Origin: Rotaria sordida
Taxonomy: Eukaryota > Rotifera > Eurotatoria > Philodinida > Philodinidae
DNA length: 64,000 nt
NCBI GenBank assembly: GCA_905250125.1
Contig: CAJNOL010000346.1
Coordinates: forward strand, 62,001-126,000
Reading direction: 5' to 3'
Both the position numbers and the translations under genes were made by a program. A model generated the notes under the pieces. It made no database searches. It worked only from the letters and a program-made list of their open reading frames with translations, and was not told the origin of the DNA. Shown here piece by piece: positions 37,901-50,050 of this stretch. Every line of letters begins with the position of its first letter. Position 1 is the first letter of the stretch.

Positions 37901-40119
37901 TTCGTGCTCATGGTCTATCAGCGAAGAGTTATGACCATTTTATTGAAATCCACTTATTTTCGAAACAAACTAAAATGAAGAGTTTTGTCTATAAATAGAT
38001 TTAACAGTTATTAGATAGTCTCGAAAGTATCAATGTGAACGCACATGTCTTTCTCGGAACATCTAATTTTCAAGTAGACTCAATTGCTGAATCCTCATAT
38101 GGTAAATCGTTGGTCTTTTTTTTTGGACATTAAATGTTTCGAGAAAGACATGCTCGTTTCCGCTGAAATTTTACAGGATTATCTAATGAGAGTTAAATCT
38201 ATTTAAAAGTGAAATTCTTAATTTTGGTTTTTTTGGAAATGAACGGTTCTCAATAAAAGGCTCATAAGAGAACCTCTCTAAGTGTCACATCGTTTTTCGA
38301 CCGAGACGATGTTTATTTGATGAACACTATTGAGTAATAGAGAAGCCTGGAATGATATAATTTTCCAGACCTTCGTTCTCGAGATATCGAAATTTTACTG
38401 GATTTTTCAATAAAAACCTGTGCTTCCCTCAGATCATGTGAAAATTCGACTTTCAAGTTTTGGCAAGTGGTAAATTTTCCAGTATCTTCTATTCTGAGAT
38501 ATTCAATTTTCGAAATTCTCTCATGTGAAAAAGTAAATTTTGTTCATATATTTATATCTCTAAAAAAGAAATGATAAGAAAGCTAAAACTTGCACCATCA
38601 ACTAATCTCATTGACAACTTTGTTTGTGCAAAGTTTGCAGTTAATATTCGAAAGTTGATTTTCCACATGACCTAAGGAAGATCGCAGCTTTTTGTTAAAA
38701 AATCTCGTAAAATTTCGATATCTCAAGAACAAAGATCCAGAAAAAAAACCTATTCTAGACTTTTCTATTACTCATCAAATGAACATCGTCTTAGCCGAAA
38801 AACGATTTGACATCTGAAGAGGTTTTCTCGTCAGTAAAATGGATATAATTCCTGTTCGGTCGACTAAAGATACGAGTACTTTTAGGCTTTTTCTTACGTT
38901 TATATAATCCATCGAACAAGGTTTGCATGAATCAAAATGGAGCTGATAATCTCGAGTATTTCCCTCGTTAGTTTTACCAAATACAGTATCATCTAATGTA
39001 GCTTCCCTTCCCTGAAAAATAAAATGTCATGACTTCCTCTTATGAGAACTCACGTCGCTAATCCATAAGTGACCTTCTATTGTGAGTTAGTTTTTTTCCT
39101 AATACTTGCCTAGAAAACCAAGGATTTTTGGCAAACTTTTCTAACATTTAGACAAACGTTTTTAGCAGCTAAGTGCTTGCTAACCAGAATTTTTGTTAGG
39201 AAAATCATTGTTTTTGCTACTCAACAATTAAATTCTTATTCGATAAAACTCCCAAAAACTTGCTGGGACGGTTATCTTCATCTTTATTCATAATGTAAAG
39301 CCTGAAAAGTAAATAGTTGGAAAAACACATCGATACTTGTCAATTGTTCTTTAAAATCTATCTCACTATTGTTTTCAATGCTTGTTTTTCTTTCTTCCAT
39401 TTTTGAATTTGAAATCTTCTTTCAATATTGATTTCATCATATTTCATTTAAAGCTTTTCGTTAGTAGAAACATTTCAAGTATAGCAGAACTTGATAATCA
39501 ATTGAAAATAATTGAAAATTTTTCAGGCAAAAAAAGTACGTGAAATATCTGCACTTAGTCGACGTATTGATGATATTCCATCATCAAGTGAATTAGCTCA
39601 ATATCGTCAAGCATTTTTTCAACTATATAATCAAAGTGCAGTTTTATATCGACAAACAAAACAAAATTATACATTATATAATACATTTACTGATATGATT
39701 GATTATATGACTAAAGAAATAACATTAATTGAATCAATTAATGATGGTTATTCACAGTGCGTTAATGATTTCCAAAAAAAAAAACAGAATTTTTTTACTT
39801 TATATAAAAAAATTTTTAGAGCAATTTTATCATCAACAGGTAAAGAACATTTTCTTAAACAATTAGAAGGTATCGTTGAAAGTGTTAAACAAAGTCGAGC
39901 TAAAATTGAACGACGTCAACAAGAAGAAAAATCAAAACGTGATGTATTAAATATACAATTGGCACAATTAATAGAAAAAGCACGACAATATGCTAAAGTT
40001 CTTAAAGATTTTCAAGAAGTAAGTTTCATCGACTTTTATCTATTTTTTTAAATAAATATGTTTATTTTCTTTTATAGGCTATTCGAGAAAACGAATATCT
40101 TACATCAAAATCCAAATAG
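34965..40119 (+). CDS. CCDC93: CCDC93, CCC/Commander complex subunit
   Basis: Twelve exons join in phase to 596 residues (human about 631): 34965-34982, 35045-35158, 35211-35305, 35365-35581, 35651-35692, 35747-35947, 36013-36099, 37037-37207, 37265-37338, 37395-37632, 39527-40018, 40078-40119. The N-terminal NN-CH-like domain has [50 protein letters not shown] and [10 protein letters not shown], all CCDC93 hallmarks. The rest is coiled coil (Glu/Lys/Gln-rich), closing with [39 protein letters not shown] and [10 protein letters not shown]. In animals it works with CCDC22, VPS35L and COMMD proteins in endosomal recycling of membrane cargo. Introns 7 and 10 are long and filled by foldbacks; most others are 50-65 nt. 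An AATAAA is at 40168-40173. Confidence 0.93.
36119..37027. repeat. Foldback filling CCDC93 intron 7
   Basis: The arms read inward from both ends of intron 36100-37036. Pairs include GGTCGATAACTGTT with AACAGTTATCGATC, TTCTATGTCAAATTATCA with TGATAGTTTGACATAGTAGA, GAAAACTAATATGATATTCT with AGAATATCATATTAGTTTTC (a perfect 20-bp inverted match), and GTGGACTTATGTGTAT with ATACACATAAGTCCAC. The whole 0.9-kb intron is essentially one hairpin. Confidence 0.85.
37690..39060. repeat. Nested foldbacks in CCDC93 intron 10
   Basis: An outer pair (about 37800-37920 with 38880-38980: TACGAGGGAAGTACC against AATATTTCCCTCGT-type sequence, and TTTTGATTCATTCATAT against ATGCATGAATCAAAA-type) encloses two others. 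One is at about 37921-38275 (GTCTATAAATAGATTTAAC against GTTAAATCTATTTAAAAG). The other is at about 38265-38840 (CGTTTTTCGACCGAGACGAT against ATCGTCTTAGCCGAAAAACG). The intron spans 37633-39526. Confidence 0.75.
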
Positions 40120-41909
40120 GATAAAAGATTTTTTTTTTTCATTATTTTCACATATTTTTTTTTTCTGAATAAATCATACATAAAGTACTTTCAATCGATC
40201 ACTTAGATCACCGTTATTAAAAAGTATTATGAAGAATGTCAATCATCATTGTTTTGAATGTAAAACTTTTTTTTTAAAATTAACACTACATTCAGCTACC
40301 ACCTGCACAAAAGAAGATTACGGACCTTCTTTTATGCTCATAACTTTTAATGACAACTTTTTTTTAGATAACCATAAGGACTTGGAAGATTTAAGAAGAT
40401 ATTTTTAAGATTTAAAATATCCATAAATAACGCTGATCTGACGAGAAAACATTCCTAGATGTGCATGTTTTTTTGAGTTGATATTTTGTCCATAAGTAGG
40501 CCTTGATGAGCTATGGAAAGCCTCCAAAGAGTGTTTCTTGCCGAACCTTGAATTGTTCGAGTATTTTCCATGCATGCGAAAGTAATGCCAAACGCTTTTT
40601 GGTGATCTTTAAAAGATTGGAGCCTGTAAATCTTTTTGAGAGTGGACATACTGAAGGATAAAAAGTTTAGAGCAGTTGTAATTTTGAGTTTTCTGCTCGA
40701 TGGTAATTGTTTGAAAGAATCTGAAAAATGCATTTGAGTACTTGAAAGGATTCTCTAACAGGACTGGTGAATCTAGAGACTCCAATAAAACTGCTTATAT
40801 GAGGATGTCTAGAAAACCGCAACCACTAAAACTAGTTTTCTAGCATCCATTTGAAGCTTTCTGGAAATTGTTTTATTCGATAGGGCAAGGTGAGATGTCT
40901 GGCCTCTCTTCATCGAACTGTATTCAATTGATAGAAGATCAAAGAAGCATTTTTCTTTTGTTTTTATAAAAAATTTCAATGATTTCGCCGTGTTTGACGT
41001 TTGGGGACTTTCTATAAATTGAATACAATTCGATGAAGAGAATTGAGACATCTCATCTTGCTCAATCAAATAAAACCATTTCCAATAAGCTTTAAATAGA
41101 TCCTAGAAAAGTAGTTTTGAGAGAGTTTTGGTTTTCTTAATTCTCATCCAAGTAGTTTATTGGAACTTTTAGGTCCAGCAATTCTCATAGAAAATTCTTT
41201 CAACAACTCAAATGTTTTTTCGGATTTTGCCTACCTATTATCATCAAGAAGAAAAGTCAAAATTACAACTGCTCTAAACTTTTATTCGTCACTATAGTTA
41301 TCATCAAGTTCACTCGGATAAAGATCTACAGCTTCCTACTTTTTAATAGTCACCAAAAAGTGTTTGCCATTAATTTCATATTGCTCACTAAGGTCCACTC
41401 ATGAGCAAAATATCAACTCAATATCCTGAAACTGATCATATTTTCATGTGAACATAGTAATTAGTTCCAATTCTTCGAGAAATTAAATAATTAAAGGGAG
41501 GAGAGTTAATCTATACATTGAATGATTTATAATTATGAAAAAATTAATAATAGTTCTAAAGCAATTTCATTTCCATCAGAGTTATTGCAATACAATCCGG
41601 CGTTTTTTTTCATTATTTTTCCTTAAAATTATTTTAATAATACTGTGAAAACTTTTTATATCAATAAATGATTGACATAACAAGTTAAAATGATAAACGA
41701 TTAATTCAATTTTCTTTGCTTTGGTATTCAAATCTTTAAAATCTAAAGATAATACTACTTAATCATATTGGTTTATTTTTCTTCAAAATAAAACGCAGAA
41801 AAATAAAATTCTGAATCATTTTAAATCGTGTGTTTTCTTTTTGTTTATTTTGCATTTATATCAATTGATCTATTACGATTGAAATTCATTTTATATAATA
41901 ATTATTCTT
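40120..41909. other. Intergenic region 3' of CCDC93
   Basis: Holds the foldback at 40463-41430. Nothing coding is supported; the open frames at 40455-40733 and 40809-41069 run through the foldback arms. Confidence 0.6.
40463..41430. repeat. About 1-kb foldback downstream of CCDC93
   Basis: Outer pair GAGTTGATATTTTGTCCATAAG near 40472 (shortened) with CATGAGCAAAATATCAACTC near 41400. Inner pairs: AAAAGTTTAGAGCAGTTGTA near 40662 with TACAACTGCTCTAAACTTTT near 41263, and GAACTGTATTCAATTGATAG near 40915 with AAATTGAATACAATTCGATG near 41015. Long, imperfect arms; no coding content. Confidence 0.85.
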
Positions 41910-42287
41910 TTAACATGTCGAACAAGTAAAAAAAGTAATTAAAATAGCCGGAAATAAAATTATAATATGTATCACATCAAAAATAACTATGATAAATTTA
42001 TGTTGTAAAAGCATTCTTGCTATCAGATCAAGTATTGTATAAATTAGTTTGGCAATTAATAAAAATCCAGATACTTGTATAATTTGCCATGGTGTTTGTT
42101 TTCGACAAACAACAAAAAGACACGAAATCAAAATTCTAATAACAAGTAGACAATAATTAAATCAAAAGGTAATATAAGCAAATTTTGATTGAAATGAAAT
42201 TGAATCAAATGAAAGATATATTATGTGTACCATAAGATAAGGTAAATAACATAATGAACTACTTATATGGAGTAAAATCAGACACAT
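41910..42287 (-). pseudogene. Four-helix membrane protein copy with in-frame TGA
   Basis: From ATG at 42287 one frame runs to the stop at 41910-41912 (125 codons), interrupted only by TGA at 42162-42164 after codon 41. It encodes hydrophobic stretches MCLILLHISSSLCYLPYLMV, ILISCLFVV, SGFLLIAKLIYTILDLIA and VIFDVIHIIILFPAILITFF. The layout and IIQVSGFLLIAKLI align with IVRASGILLLGELL of the intact protein at 43447-43935, 1.2 kb away, so the two look like tandem duplicates. A lone stop with no frameshift suggests a recent pseudogene, a sequencing or allele variant, or, less likely, a spliced-out segment. Function unknown. Confidence 0.6.
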
Positions 42288-43446
42288 ACGATAAAAATGC
42301 ATCTTGAATATACTGTAAAAGTACATTTGTGAGCGCCGTTGAATCTTCGAAATGAATCAATGAATGCAATCGGCAATTTCTTTTTTTTTTGTTCGGATAT
42401 TTCCTATCAAGCCAAGAAGAAAATAAGAACAATGAAAGAACGAGGAATAAGAAGAATTCTTTTTTTTTCAATACATCTTGGATATGAAATTCTAATTTGA
42501 TAGTTATTAAATCATTTTATGAATAATTTTCATAGCATCTGATAATAGATTATATCATATTTTCTCATGAACTTGAATAGAAGAACATCTTGTTAAGTAT
42601 TATGATTAATAATAGATATGTAATGTATGATTGACCCACATTACACGAATTATAATTTAAATGTAATCTCAATTCTGAACAAAAAATTTTGATTATTAAT
42701 TTATTATTATCAATGAACGAAAATTCATCCATTTAAATTGTTTTTAGCCGATGAGAACCAAGAAAAGAAAAAGAAATCGTTGTATTTCGATGAATAATGA
42801 AAAATTTGCTTCATTATATAATTGTATCGATTGAAATATGATCAAAAAAAAAGATTTTGCCCTATAAAGACAAGAATTCGATATTATCTCTGAAATATTA
42901 ACGCTTTGGTTATCGATAAAAGATACACATACGTAAAATCGAGTAGCCTTATACTATGTACATTTTCGTTTCTTAACGCGTGAGTCTAATACGGACCGGA
43001 ACAAAATGATCATGTGGAAAGCTTTTGCTGTTTAATATTTGATTTTACGCCAATGTATTGTTATAAATGATTACATTAGTTTCATATGATGATAAAGCTC
43101 ATGATGCATATATCCATCCCCGGTTATCAAAAGGTTAATAATATGTTATTTTTTTCTTTTGTAAATTCAAATATCAAAATTTATGTCATCAAAATTCGAT
43201 GAAATTGAGATAAAATCTGACACGAAAAAATTTCGTTTTCGAATTTTTTTCATTTGAATAAATTCTATGAATAACTATTTTTATTTTATTATAATAATTT
43301 AAAAAAATAGTATATTTCTTAATGTAATCAAAAGTTTGTTTTTTTTTGTTGGCGTTTCTATTAAAGAAATAATACGCTTAGTAATAATTTGATTTATTTT
43401 TATTTCAAATATCAATCTAATAAAATACAAGAAAATTTCTTTTATT
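42288..43446. other. Spacer between the two membrane protein genes
   Basis: About 1.2 kb of AT-rich DNA. The open frame 42259-42471 (-) is Lys/Phe-rich and overlaps the start of the broken copy in another frame, so I do not call it. Confidence 0.5.
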
Positions 43447-43935
43447 TTAAACCCATGACGGTTCATTTTCATTATCCATCGATATGTCACTTACAGATTC
43501 GGATAGTAATTTCAATTGCATAGAATTATTTTGATGTTTGGAAATATTTTCTGCTAATCGAAATGTAATTAATATTGTTGTTAATAACAACAAACCAAAT
43601 ATTATAGTAAAAAAAAGTTCACCACCTCCGATATGTTCTCTCTTCAATGTATATTGAATAATCCAGCCAGTAACTTGTAATAGTTCACCAAGTAATAAAA
43701 TTCCACTTGCTCGTACTATACCAGCATCATAACGACTAAACCATACAGCTAAAATACTAACCGTATGATAGAGTAAAATATAAATTAAATTTATAACATA
43801 GCCAAGAGTAGCTGAAAATCGTTTTTTATGATCTGATGCATAGGCAACATCAGTTAAATGGGGATGTAAATTAATTGTAGCACAAATCATTATTATAGTA
43901 TGTAAAAAAGTTAACATAAGACGCATATTTTTCAT
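43447..43935 (-). CDS. Unknown four-transmembrane protein
   Basis: A single exon of 162 residues starting MKNMRLMLTFLHTIIMICAT. Four hydrophobic segments are visible: residues about 6-24, 43-68, 74-97 and 106-124, with a short hydrophilic loop (DVAYASDHKKRFSA) and a polar, acidic C-terminal tail (SESVSDISMDNENEPSWV). No signal-peptide cleavage site or catalytic motif was recognised, and I cannot name the family. It has a degraded relative immediately downstream on the same strand (41910-42287), pointing to local duplication. Expected in a cellular membrane with both ends probably on the same side. Confidence 0.72.
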   Translation of the reverse strand: MKNMRLMLTFLHTIIMICATINLHPHLTDVAYASDHKKRFSATLGYVINLIYILLYHTVSILAVWFSRYDAGIVRASGILLLGELLQVTGWIIQYTLKREHIGGGELFFTIIFGLLLLTTILITFRLAENISKHQNNSMQLKLLSESVSDISMDNENEPSWV

Positions 43936-45095
43936 TATTTTGCTTTTATTTCTTTGCCTTGTTATTGCATGAAATTGTTATATTAACACTTGCTCGTTTC
44001 TTTTTATTTTTTCTTCGAAATATTTTTATCGAATACATTGACGATTAATGAGACGCTTTTATCTATTGAAAAGAGATAAATACGACAGAATTTTTTGTAC
44101 ACATTACATTCCAACTTCGATGTATTAGATGTTTTTTTTTTCGAACAATAGGAGAACATTAGTTGAATACTTGACAATTTTATGCATACGAACAATCTTA
44201 TTATCAGAATAAAGAATACTCAATTTAATTTCAAATATGTACAGCAAGAAGGGCCTAAAATTGAAAGATTGAAATATCAATGTCAAAAAAAAACCTCATC
44301 TTTTTCTTATATTTAGTTAAAAAAGTTTTACACAATTGTCTAGATTGTACTATTTCTTCTGTTGTTGTTTTTAATTTTAAAACATATCCGATGTGTTGTC
44401 AAATATGTATTTTTAGACCTCAATAAAAAAAAATTGTATTGAAAGATACTATCAAATCATATAAGAAGAAAAACAATCTTATTTCTTCTCGCTAAGGCTT
44501 ACCACTCCCATTTTAATCAATGTCATACATAACGCCCTAACCTTGAGAGATTAGATTTTTTCGTAACATCTTCTCAATGAACTAATTGATGAATACTCAA
44601 TTGTTTACACACTGGATCAACATAGCAATTTTTTAGTTCAATACATATGATATTAGAGTGATCATAAGACAACAGTCTGTTGATCTTTTCTAAGCTTCAT
44701 TCACTTCGTATTCAATGTATGTATGTATGTATGTATAATACATTTTTTTCCAACTGTTTGTCTCTTTCTCTCTCTATCTTTCGCGTTCTCGTTCAATTAT
44801 TCGAATAGATAATTGATTGATTTTTTTTTCACATACACACATATACACATATACATTGTACTATTGTTCCGTATTTTACATCATCGTTCATATCTTATTT
44901 TGTGTTCAATAACGATTCAAAAGAACGTTAGTGTAAAACTCGTGTGTACATTCGTTCATCATTTATTTCAATTTTTAATAACCCTAAAAAAAGAACAGAT
45001 AGTATTGCTTGTACAATATACGATATAGACATCAAGATAGATATCTCAACTGAATTCTCCCTTATTTTAATTGGACACGAACACACTATCCCTCG
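43936..45095. other. Spacer upstream of the large AKAP2/MISP-like gene
   Basis: No gene supported. A (GTAT)n microsatellite is at 44716-44737, and pyrimidine-rich sequence follows at 44755-44790. It separates divergent genes and should hold both promoters. Confidence 0.5.
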
Positions 45096-48000
45096 ATGAT
45101 GATGACAGAAAAATATTGTACATTACCATCAACATCATCATCATCATCATTTTATTACTCAACAATATATCATTCACCAATAACAAAAAATCATATACGT
45201 GAAATAAAAAATCGTCTTCATTCTCAAAAAAAACAAATTTCAACATTATATGAACAAAATAATATGAAATTATTAATTGAACAACAACCAACAATACGAA
45301 CACATTCATTATATGATATACAAGACCGTATTAATTATTTTGAAAAGAAAAAAATAATAAAAGATGATATTGAAAATATTTCAAAAGAAAAACGTAAAAA
45401 AAAAAATCTTTTGTGTTTTTGTTTTCTGTTATTTATTTTTCTCTATTTCTAGTTCTTTCTAATCCATCATTATCATCAACATCAGCTGAAACATTACAAT
45501 CTGTTATTGCTAATACATTACAACAAACATTTTTTAATCATGAATCTTATGGTAGTGCATTATCACGTACAATGATGAATTCAACACGTAATAATAATTT
45601 TCTTGGTAAACGTCGAAGTTTTTCGACTAGTCATCTTATTTGTTTAAATGATCAAAAACGATCAAATCGTTATTATTCATCATTATCTAAACGTGTACGA
45701 ACATATTCTTTATCAAATCATTCAACAATGGCTATGATAGCGACAGCAACATTTTCTGAAGAACAAAATACTGAATTACAAGAAACAAATAGTAATGATT
45801 ATGAAAATACATATTTTTATCCAGAAGAAACAACTCGATTAGATGATGCTTTATCACTTACAACAATTACATCAAATGTTCAAGCTAAAATAACCAATAC
45901 ACAACATGATGTTAGTGTTTGTTCATCAGATACAACTGTATTTCAATCGGATTCAGATGATAATTCAGAAGGAATAAAACCTATTGTTCAACAATATAAT
46001 AATACAAATGATATTAATATATCGACGAATTTACAGTAAGTTAAATAAATTTAGAAGACTAATTTAAGATGTTTCGATAAGCTATAGAACTATTGACTTA
46101 CGTACTATTTTTAAAAACAAATATTTAAAACGATAATATAGTGTAAGCAAGAAATAATGACTGCCATAATTATTCGAGTAGATGTGCTTTGAATTTTTTA
46201 CTGATGTGATTGGGAGAATTTTATTTCCTGTGCAAGAGTTTTCGAAGAGTATGGTCTTTGAAAAAGTAAACAATCCATTCGATGCTTTTTTGAGGGAAAT
46301 GAATCAACTTTACAGAAGAAGCAAAAGTCGTTTTTTCTGTTATTTTATATTTATGCCTTCTGTAAAATTGATGTATCTCGGTCAAAAATAGATTGTAGAT
46401 AGCTGGAAGATATTCCATCATGTAGAGAATTATTTTCTCAATAATTAAAACAGAATTCAAGAAAGTGAAAAGCTTAGATTTGCAGAGAGTCTATTTTCGA
46501 GAAACCAACAATCATTTTTATCTTCGAAAATTCTAGTGGGAAATAAAATTCTCTACTAACATCACTGTTTGAATTCTTATTAGGAGTTACGATAACCGAA
46601 AAAAATTGGAAATAAATCTCGTCGAATAATTTTGCGAGTTATTGTATATAGAATGAATAAAGACGTTTTTCCAGGTAGTACAGTTCAGAAATGAAACTGG
46701 TCTAGAATTCGTACCGGTACCAGTTCCATATCTGCATTCGACGTTTGTTCTTGAATTACATAGGACGAGAAAAACGAAATAAAAAACAATAAAGCTGTTC
46801 ATGTAAACAATAAACGACGTAGTAGTATTAAGACCAATCGAAGTTTTAAAATAATTTTATATAATAAAAGAAGGACAGCAAACAAGTTAGACCGACAACC
46901 GATCGATCTACCGGTATCAATTCTATCTCTGGTACAGCTCACAACCCAAGAGATGTAAAAGTGAATTTTATACTAAATGAAAGTCCGTCAAAAATTGAAT
47001 TTCAGAGTATTAACTAGCCATTGGTTCGACGAGAATGAGCTCTAGAGTTACGATAAGTTTTTTTTTAAAGATTTTAGGGGTGTAATTCGGTGCTCATACA
47101 GGTTGTCAACCACACAAAAGAAAAAACGTTCTCGAAAAGGAAATTTTGTGGAGTTCTCCTTGCTGATCATTTCGATAAAAAAATTTCGAAATTTGACCAA
47201 CAAACAACAATGCTAAGGTGAAAATACTGGAAATATCTAACTGCTCTGACTAATAGAGTCAAGATGTTTATTAGTATATTGATCAAATTTAATATTTTTC
47301 TTATCAAAATTATCAGTGAAGAGAATTCTACAAAAACTCATTTCCCGAAAATCTTATTTTCTTGTCGTTAACTATACATGAAAGTGTCCAATTATATCTT
47401 TAACATCTTGATGGACTTTCATTTAGTATAAAACTCACTTTTATAATATCGCTTGACATTTGAAGTTGTATATTTACATTGTATGAAGTATATGAATGTA
47501 TCAATGATATGAGGCACAAGCTGTAACTCACTCATTTAAGATTAGCTCATGACTGGTTCAAATCAAGATAATTTCTCTATGTGTTCATCAATTTCAATGA
47601 TAATCCTCAAAGTTGTATACATAGTTTAATTTATTTACTGTTAGACATTGCAAACAAAATTTATTAATAAGACAATGTATAAACTCAAATTTTTGAGAAG
47701 CTAATTAATATTAATATCCGATTTTTGTTTTTTTTTTTTGGTTTTTCTACTAAATCTTCTTCGTTTTTTTTTTATGAGAAATGAAAATATCAAAAATAAT
47801 GATAAACAGATTATTCGAATACGGCTTAATTCAACACTATCAGATCATGATTTTACCGGTGTAGTTCATGCAACAAAATGTACAGTTGTTAAAGAACATG
47901 AATGCTTATCCGATTATGACGATGTTAATCATGGTTCTAAACAAAACAATAAGATAAGGTCAAATATAGACAATATCTCATTAAATCAATCGATGACGTC

Positions 48001-50009
48001 GTCTTTACAACATGAACATTGTCGAAAAATTTCTATCGATGAACAACTAAATCAACAATTGAAACAAACAAATGAAAACGAAAATAATAATGATGTTTAT
48101 AGTCAAGTAGATCAACAAGAAATTGTTCATTCGATAAAAATGAATAATCATATTGAAATGATAACACGACAAGAAAATCATGATGATGATGATGTTGACG
48201 ATGATGAACATTATTCAGATGAATCACATTATTCAGATGATTTAAGGTTAGTTTTATCAAGAATTTTTAATTTCAATCATAACGAAAAATTTTAATTCTT
48301 TTGACATGTTCGTCCTTCTCACGTTTATTATTATTATTATTATAAATATAATTGATTCAGTTTAATTAAATAAGCAATTAACTAATTCGAATGATCCTTT
48401 CTCTCTCTCTATATATATATAAATATTTTCAATAATATCTTCTAAATCTGAAATTTATTCAAACAAATAACTTATATATTTAAATCTCCTATTACATGTT
48501 CAGTATGTATAAATAGCAAATAAAATCAAACTTTATTTCCTATCACGAAAAAAAGATCATATCCTATTTTCATCATTCTCCTCAACATACATCCGTTCAG
48601 TCGGATTAGGCAAATGCATGCCTTTACTTCTTCCTCCTACTACTTAGTATACGTTTTTATAGACATTGCTTATGTAAACGGCAGTACAACTTTTTTCTTT
48701 TTCGTCTTTTTTTTTTCGTTGTCGTCCTGTATATTGTTTTCGTATGTGTACATATACAAAGCAACCCGTAAAAGAGCCTCTTCGTTTTAATAATAGCTAA
48801 CGGTAGTAGTGGTCCTAGTTGAGAATGATGCAACAACAAGAAGAAGAATAAAATTACTTCTCGATCGGCATACTGTCAATAGTTGATTGTAGTAAAACGC
48901 ATGTATACATGTAAAGGTTCAATCAAGTCATTTATATTCGACATACACATATATTTAATACAAAATTAAAAAAAAACACACACACAATGACTATCTGCAT
49001 GTAAGTGAAAATGAATCTATGTTTAGACATTGTTTGATAAAATGAATCTTAAAAGAAAGATTGAATTTTTTTTTCTTTGCCTTTTCTTGCATCATTTAAC
49101 CTTCTGAAAATAATCATTAACGATTTAAAATCAAAGCAGTTGTGTGTGTGTGTGTGTGTGTGCGTATGTATGTGTACAGTTAAACATATAAGAAAGAAAA
49201 AAAAAAAAGATAATTTGCCATTTTTTTTTCGACTTTGTTGTAAAATATTTCATGGACATTTTGGTCAAGGTTTTGTTTCTCTTGTCAAATAGAAACGAGA
49301 TGTAAACTGAGAAGACATATATTGTATTTGAAAAAAAAAAAGAAGAGTCAGTTCATTTTACAATTCTTCACTTCAAATATTCTTATAAGTGACATTTACT
49401 TTTCATAATTTTACATATAAATTATTTAGTTGAGAGTAGATCGAGAGATTTTTCTTTTTTTTTTTTTTTTTATTAAACATTAAAAAAGAAAAATATTATT
49501 TCATATGATTTTTTTTCGTTAAATAAATGAAATAAAATTTATCGATTGAGTATATGATTTAATATAATAACTCTACTATTTATTTCATGTCGTCGTTATG
49601 ATCATTTTTCAGTTTTTTCTTGATCTTTGTTTCTTCTTTTGTTTGCGTGTATACATATCTATATGTTCAATTGAGCATTGTATGGGTTCCATTTTTGTAG
49701 TTATGCGTTTTCTCTTTCTCATTTTTTTTTTCGTATTATAAATATCGAAGTGTAGTCGACTCCACTCAAGAGAAATGTCAATAGCTCTTTGATATCTATT
49801 TGTTATCACGTATGAATTTTTTTTTCTCTGATAAGTTGATTTGTTTGTATAGGTACTCATCGGATGCAGCTCGTAACAGCTGTGCAAGTGACGATCTTAA
49901 TAATACAAGTTCAACATTACGTCAAGAAGCTATTTCAATAACCCGAGTTCGTTGTAAACGACGTAAAACATGGATACGTTCACCAAGTTCACCATCACGA
50001 TCTGCTGCC

Positions 50010-50050
<41 letters not shown>

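Noticed and set aside
40455..41069. Two minus-strand open frames downstream of CCDC93
   Set aside because: Both run through the arms of the 40463-41430 foldback and have no recognisable protein content.
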